Shown here: positions 60,573 through 64,000 of the stretch, one piece after another
Layout: every line of letters begins with the position of its first letter
How positions within the stretch are numbered: position 1 is the first letter of the stretch
Assembly (NCBI GenBank): GCA_036652815.1
Contig: JAVVVE010000010.1
Span: 1-64,000 of the forward strand
Direction of reading: 5' to 3'
Origin: SZUA-378 sp036652815
GTDB lineage: Bacteria; Bacillota; Clostridia; Lachnospirales; Lachnospiraceae
Length of the DNA: 64,000 nt
Program-made: the position numbers and the translations under genes
Notes under the pieces: model-generated
Databases searched by the model: none
The model's input: the letters and a program-made list of their open reading frames with translations, nothing else
What the model was told of the DNA's origin: nothing

Positions 60573-61259
60573 ATGAAAAGATCAACAATCAATACAGCAT
60601 TAAAAGAGATGGAAGATATGATACTCGAATATCGTTTTGCACTACCTCCATTTTGTAATTTTACACCGGAAGAATGGAAGCAAAAAGGTGCAGAATATAA
60701 TGAAATCAGAGATAATATGTTAGGGTGGGATATCACGGATTATGGACTTGATGATTTTGATAAAATCGGTTTTTCACTGATTACACTTCGCAATGGTAAT
60801 CCTAAAGACCCTAAATATACTAAGACCTATGCAGAAAAACTTCTTTATATTAAAGAAGGACAGATGGCACCCATGCATTTTCACTGGAACAAAATGGAAG
60901 ATATTATCAATCGGGGCGGTGGTAATGTGCTTATTACGGTATATAATGCAGACCGAAAAGAGGAAGGACGCTTTGCAGATACACCGGTGATGATCCATTG
61001 TGATGGTGTAGAACGAACTGTTCCGGCAGGGAGTAAAATAGTCTTGCATCCGGGCGAATCCATTAGTATCTATCCCTATCTGTATCATGATTTCACTTTA
61101 GAAACAGGTAGCGGAGCTGTTTTGCTGGGAGAAGTATCCATGTGCAATGATGATGATACTGACAACCGATTTTATCAACCCATCGGGCGTTTTCCCAAGA
61201 TAGAAGAAGATGAAGCACCTTATCGACTCTTATGTAATGAGTATCCGGTGGTAGTATAG
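60573..61259 (+). CDS. D-lyxose isomerase-type cupin sugar isomerase
   Basis: A 228-aa cupin-fold enzyme. MAPMHFHWNKMEDIINRGGGN carries the metal-binding HxH and Glu, and YLYHDFTLE gives another His. The family interconverts D-lyxose and D-xylulose, and often D-mannose and D-fructose. The start is ATG 60573 after GGGAGG. It is monocistronic, between spoVAD and a GGDEF gene. Confidence 0.85.
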   Translation: MKRSTINTALKEMEDMILEYRFALPPFCNFTPEEWKQKGAEYNEIRDNMLGWDITDYGLDDFDKIGFSLITLRNGNPKDPKYTKTYAEKLLYIKEGQMAPMHFHWNKMEDIINRGGGNVLITVYNADRKEEGRFADTPVMIHCDGVERTVPAGSKIVLHPGESISIYPYLYHDFTLETGSGAVLLGEVSMCNDDDTDNRFYQPIGRFPKIEEDEAPYRLLCNEYPVVV

Positions 61260-61285
61260 AGATTGATATAATTTATTGTAGCAAA

Positions 61286-61315
61286 TAGCACTGTATTTTT
61301 CACGATACAGTGCTA
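61286..61315 (+). terminator. Hairpin after the sugar isomerase gene
   Basis: TAGCACTGTAT and ATACAGTGCTA form a perfect 11-bp stem over TTTTCACG. The T run beyond it is broken (ATAATCATTTT). Confidence 0.6.
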
Positions 61316-61356
61316 TAATCATTTTAGAGACATAATCTAAAGGAAAGGGTTGCTGC

Positions 61357-62718
61357 ATGAGAAACTCACAGAAACAATCAGAACATAAATTACTTAAAAT
61401 AGTGATCATCATATTACTTGTTGTATTTTTGATTGCGGGAGTGGCCGACTATTATAGGAAGATGTCATTACGAACCAGACTGGACTACGCACTGCGGTTG
61501 GAAGAAACCGGGCAGCAAATAGCGGATGGTATCTACCGCCATATGGATTCTTCTCTGTCTTTTGTAGAAGCAATGGCAGAGGTGTTTTCTACATACGAAG
61601 ATATTCATTCGCCGGAAGCACTGGCGTGTTTGACTAAAGTCAGTGAAAAGAGTGATTTTAAAAGGATGTGGCTTACCAAATCCAATGGAAAAGCATTATC
61701 GTCTGAAGGGATACCTTCTAATGCCCAAGGAAGAGAATATTATAAGAAGGCACTGAAAGGGGGAAAAGGAATCTCGGAAGTACAGTATTCTAAAGTAAAC
61801 GGAGAACGTAATGTTGTGGTTTATGCACCTATTTATCACGAGGGTGTTATTACCGGTATGGTAATAGGGATCTATGCATTGGATGAACTATCGGATATCA
61901 TTGATATAGAATGTTTTGATGGAAAAGGATATTCTCATATTGTACGTGAAAATGGAGAGATTATAACGCTGTCTAAGCATGCTAATGCTATTTCACCAGG
62001 TTCTAATAATGTTGATTATTGGAAAGAATATGGCTATTCCTGCCCTGTGGGTATTAATGACTGGTATGTATTCATTACCCTGCCGGAGGAAACGATTGTT
62101 GATGATTTAAAGTTTAATGTGGTAACGACAGCTAGCCTTTGCTCCTCTTTTCTATTTGTACTGTGTATTGTTTTGGTAGAATGGTATCGAGTCAAGAATC
62201 GTGGATTACGAAGATTAGCACATATAGATGCCATGACATCACTGCTCAATAGAGGTACGATAGAAACAACTGTCAATAAAATCCTGTTGGAAAGTAAAGG
62301 AGAACAGGGCACACTTTTGCTCTTTGATCTGGATCATTTTAAGAATATTAATGATACGATGGGACATCTGGCAGGAGATACACTCTTAATTACGGTGGCC
62401 AATCTGATGAAAAGTTCGTTTGAAGAAGCAGATGTATTGGGCAGATTAGGCGGGGATGAGTTTGTAGTGTATATGAGTGAGCATGTGGATAGAAAGCAAG
62501 TGATCCATAAGACCAAAGAATTTATGCATCAAGTAGAACAGATGGCGGAGGAATTAGACTGGCAGGAGTCTATTTCGGTCAGTATCGGATTGGCTATGGC
62601 ACCAAAGGATGGAACGGATTTTGCAGCCCTGTATCAGCAAGCCGATAAAAGGATGTATCAGGCTAAAAAAGTAACAGGGAATAGTTACTGTGATGCGTTG
62701 CCGGAGGAAGACGCATGA
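61357..62718 (+). CDS. Membrane diguanylate cyclase with extracytoplasmic sensor
   Basis: A 453-aa protein. Helix 1 (~14-32), an extracytoplasmic dCache-like sensor (~45-255; GREYYKKALKGGKGISEV, VVVYAPIYHEG), helix 2 (~258-280) and a C-terminal GGDEF domain (~290-450) with GRLGGDEF follow. The inhibitory RxxD is replaced by EEAD, so product inhibition at that site is unlikely. It should make c-di-GMP in response to an external small molecule. AAAGGAAAGGG is upstream of the ATG. Confidence 0.9.
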   Translation: MRNSQKQSEHKLLKIVIIILLVVFLIAGVADYYRKMSLRTRLDYALRLEETGQQIADGIYRHMDSSLSFVEAMAEVFSTYEDIHSPEALACLTKVSEKSDFKRMWLTKSNGKALSSEGIPSNAQGREYYKKALKGGKGISEVQYSKVNGERNVVVYAPIYHEGVITGMVIGIYALDELSDIIDIECFDGKGYSHIVRENGEIITLSKHANAISPGSNNVDYWKEYGYSCPVGINDWYVFITLPEETIVDDLKFNVVTTASLCSSFLFVLCIVLVEWYRVKNRGLRRLAHIDAMTSLLNRGTIETTVNKILLESKGEQGTLLLFDLDHFKNINDTMGHLAGDTLLITVANLMKSSFEEADVLGRLGGDEFVVYMSEHVDRKQVIHKTKEFMHQVEQMAEELDWQESISVSIGLAMAPKDGTDFAALYQQADKRMYQAKKVTGNSYCDALPEEDA

Positions 62719-62745
62719 CAAGAAAAGAGAGCATAGGTGAGAGAC

Positions 62746-62976
62746 ATGCGTGAAATGGAATTTAAGATGGAACGGCATGGATTGTTAGAGGAAGGGCAGA
62801 AAGTAACAGTAACAGAGGGAGTTTTACCAAGTAATTATTATTATACCATAGACCCCTCTTTGGCGATGTCCGGGAACTATCCATTCAGAGAACAATTAAA
62901 AGTAAAACAGGGTATTGTAAAAGAAATCAAACAAAATGAGCGAGGATTCTATGTAACGGTTGTATTTGATGAGTAA
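62746..62976 (+). CDS. Small conserved-looking protein of 76 residues
   Basis: AGGTG lies 6 nt before ATG 62746. The product has a basic first third, then YYYTIDPSLAMSGNYPFREQLK and a beta-rich end (GIVKEIKQNERGFYVTVVFDE). It has no Cys and no membrane helix. The end, with its beta strand, could be a small barrel. No family is recognised; it lies between the GGDEF gene and ridA on the same strand. Confidence 0.72.
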   Translation: MREMEFKMERHGLLEEGQKVTVTEGVLPSNYYYTIDPSLAMSGNYPFREQLKVKQGIVKEIKQNERGFYVTVVFDE

Positions 62977-63023
62977 TTCAATTACAATAGGATGAGAAAG
63001 ATAGAAAACAGGAGGATATTATC

Positions 63024-63401
63024 ATGTTAAAGAAAATCAGTACAGACAAAGCACCTGCAGCAATAGGACCTTATTCACAGGCAATTATCGTCAATCATAT
63101 GCTATACTCATCGGGTCAGATACCGATTGATCCGGCAAACGGAGCAATCAAAGGAACTAGTATTATAGACCAGGCAGAACAGGTAATGATTAATATCGGT
63201 GCTGTATTAGAAGAGGCAGGAACCGATTATACAAAAGTCGTGAAAACAACTTGTTTTTTAGCTGATATGGAAGATTTTTCAGCTTTTAATGAGATTTATG
63301 CCAAATATTTCACAGAGAATCCTGCAAGAAGTTGTGTTGCGGTGAAACAATTGCCAAAGTCAGTTTTATGCGAAGTAGAAGTTATCGCAGTGATAGAATA
63401 G
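63024..63401 (+). CDS. ridA: RidA family enamine/imine deaminase
   Basis: A 125-aa protein. APAAIGPYSQAIIVN, SSGQIPIDPANG and NPARSCVAVKQLP (with the conserved catalytic Arg) are RidA signatures. It removes reactive 2-aminoacrylate formed by PLP enzymes. AGGAGG precedes the ATG. Confidence 0.95.
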   Translation: MLKKISTDKAPAAIGPYSQAIIVNHMLYSSGQIPIDPANGAIKGTSIIDQAEQVMINIGAVLEEAGTDYTKVVKTTCFLADMEDFSAFNEIYAKYFTENPARSCVAVKQLPKSVLCEVEVIAVIE

Positions 63402-63441
63402 GCATATGTATCCATTATAATGGCACAATTTAGGAGGGAGT

Positions 63442-64000
63442 ATGGATATCAATAAGAAGAATCCTTTTATGAAGGACGGTACTTTAGATATCACGGCTTC
63501 TATTAATAAAGTAGTGATAGGTAAGATGCCTACTGATGTGGTGCATCAGAATCTTGCAGGTAAATCAGCAATCGATATTTTCTCAACGAATCTTATGATA
63601 GAAGAGATTAAGAAGCATGCAGTGGAGCTTTCACTTTCACGCTTTTCTATGGAAGAGAAGATGTTGCCACATTATTTAGAAGAATGCTTATCCAGTGATC
63701 AGGTGGAGGTAAGAAGAACTGCAACAGATATTCTGCGAATATTCGGAGAACGACTGGCAGTTCTTTTCTTGTGCCTTCAACAAGGTAATCGTAGCGACAG
63801 GGAAGCAAGACCTGATTGGACAACAGAACATTGGGACTATTGGAAACAAGTACAAACTGTGATTCTGGTAGGTGGATTGGCCAATTCGTATCTGGGAGAA
63901 ACACTGAAATGTTATGCAGAGAAGGTATTCTTTGATGCGGGAGAACCGGGTTATCAATTGATTCTCGGCAATGATTCTGCCTATGCCGGATTACGTGGCT
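63442..64000 (+). CDS. Partial gene cut by the window end, unknown function
   Basis: ATG 63442 follows TAGGAGGGAGT, and 186 codons are open to the window end. The visible part is mostly soluble and helical at first. TVILVGGLANSYLGETL and later NDSAYAGLRG resemble phosphate- and adenosine-binding segments of sugar-kinase/actin-fold proteins, but the order and spacing do not fit any family I can name. The end is missing. Confidence 0.7.
   Translation, partial: MDINKKNPFMKDGTLDITASINKVVIGKMPTDVVHQNLAGKSAIDIFSTNLMIEEIKKHAVELSLSRFSMEEKMLPHYLEECLSSDQVEVRRTATDILRIFGERLAVLFLCLQQGNRSDREARPDWTTEHWDYWKQVQTVILVGGLANSYLGETLKCYAEKVFFDAGEPGYQLILGNDSAYAGLRG

Overview
The window looks like chromosomal DNA of a low-GC, spore-forming Clostridia, most like Lachnospiraceae. 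The signs are strong GGAGG-type ribosome binding sites, perfect TTGACA/TATAAT promoters, the spoIIA-sigF and spoVA sporulation genes, a glutaminyl-tRNA synthetase, several c-di-GMP enzymes and many short lineage-type hypothetical proteins. The genus assignment is inference. There are no rRNA genes and no CRISPR array.

Layout. 1-900: a possible mobile-element boundary (terminator plus integrase-arm-like direct repeats) abuts tRNA-Lys, the last of six tRNA genes transcribed leftward from one near-perfect promoter. 1-7.8 kb: TetR regulator and cation/proton antiporter, converging on a leftward operon of a DUF2142 membrane protein and a heterodimeric ABC exporter with one degenerate ATP site. 8-21.5 kb: a GGDEF-EAL protein overlapping a C26 amidotransferase, DUF975, glnS, DUF2225, a MocR regulator, a second TetR, DUF6062, a cytidylate-kinase-like protein and a large PAS/GGDEF/GAF protein. 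21.4-29.7 kb: MATE pump, then a metal-resistance operon (ArsR, a free HMA chaperone, Zn/Cd-type and Cu-type P1B ATPases) and a HAD-CPBP protease fusion. 30-39.5 kb: an HPr-like protein that has no histidine but keeps the Ser46 region (Crh-like), a nuclease-helicase fusion, an amylase, a PadR-DUF1700-DUF4097-PspC envelope module, an ECF S component and an ABC-F protein. 39.6-48.4 kb: valS, folC, a 46-aa ORF, a zinc-ribbon/TPR membrane protein, spoIIAA-spoIIAB-sigF, spoVAA-AB-AC.

48.4-59.3 kb is the most interesting part. spoVAC and spoVAD, normally adjacent, are separated by about 10.9 kb. The intervening DNA holds uxaB-uxaA, an AraC regulator, two dehydrogenases and a COG3618 lactonase, then a convergent type II restriction-modification pair and two envelope genes of unknown role. 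The sugar genes make a coherent oxidative route from an aldose (best guess L-galactose) through lactone, L-galactonate, D-tagaturonate and D-altronate to 2-keto-3-deoxygluconate. Both sugar operons carry the same inverted repeat, GACAT-N13-ATGTC, exactly 34 nt upstream of the -10, which defines a small AraC regulon.

59.3-64 kb: spoVAD, a D-lyxose-isomerase-type cupin where spoVAE might be expected, a membrane diguanylate cyclase, a 76-aa ORF, RidA and a gene cut by the window end. Coding is dense. Several convergent gene pairs overlap or hide terminators inside coding sequence.
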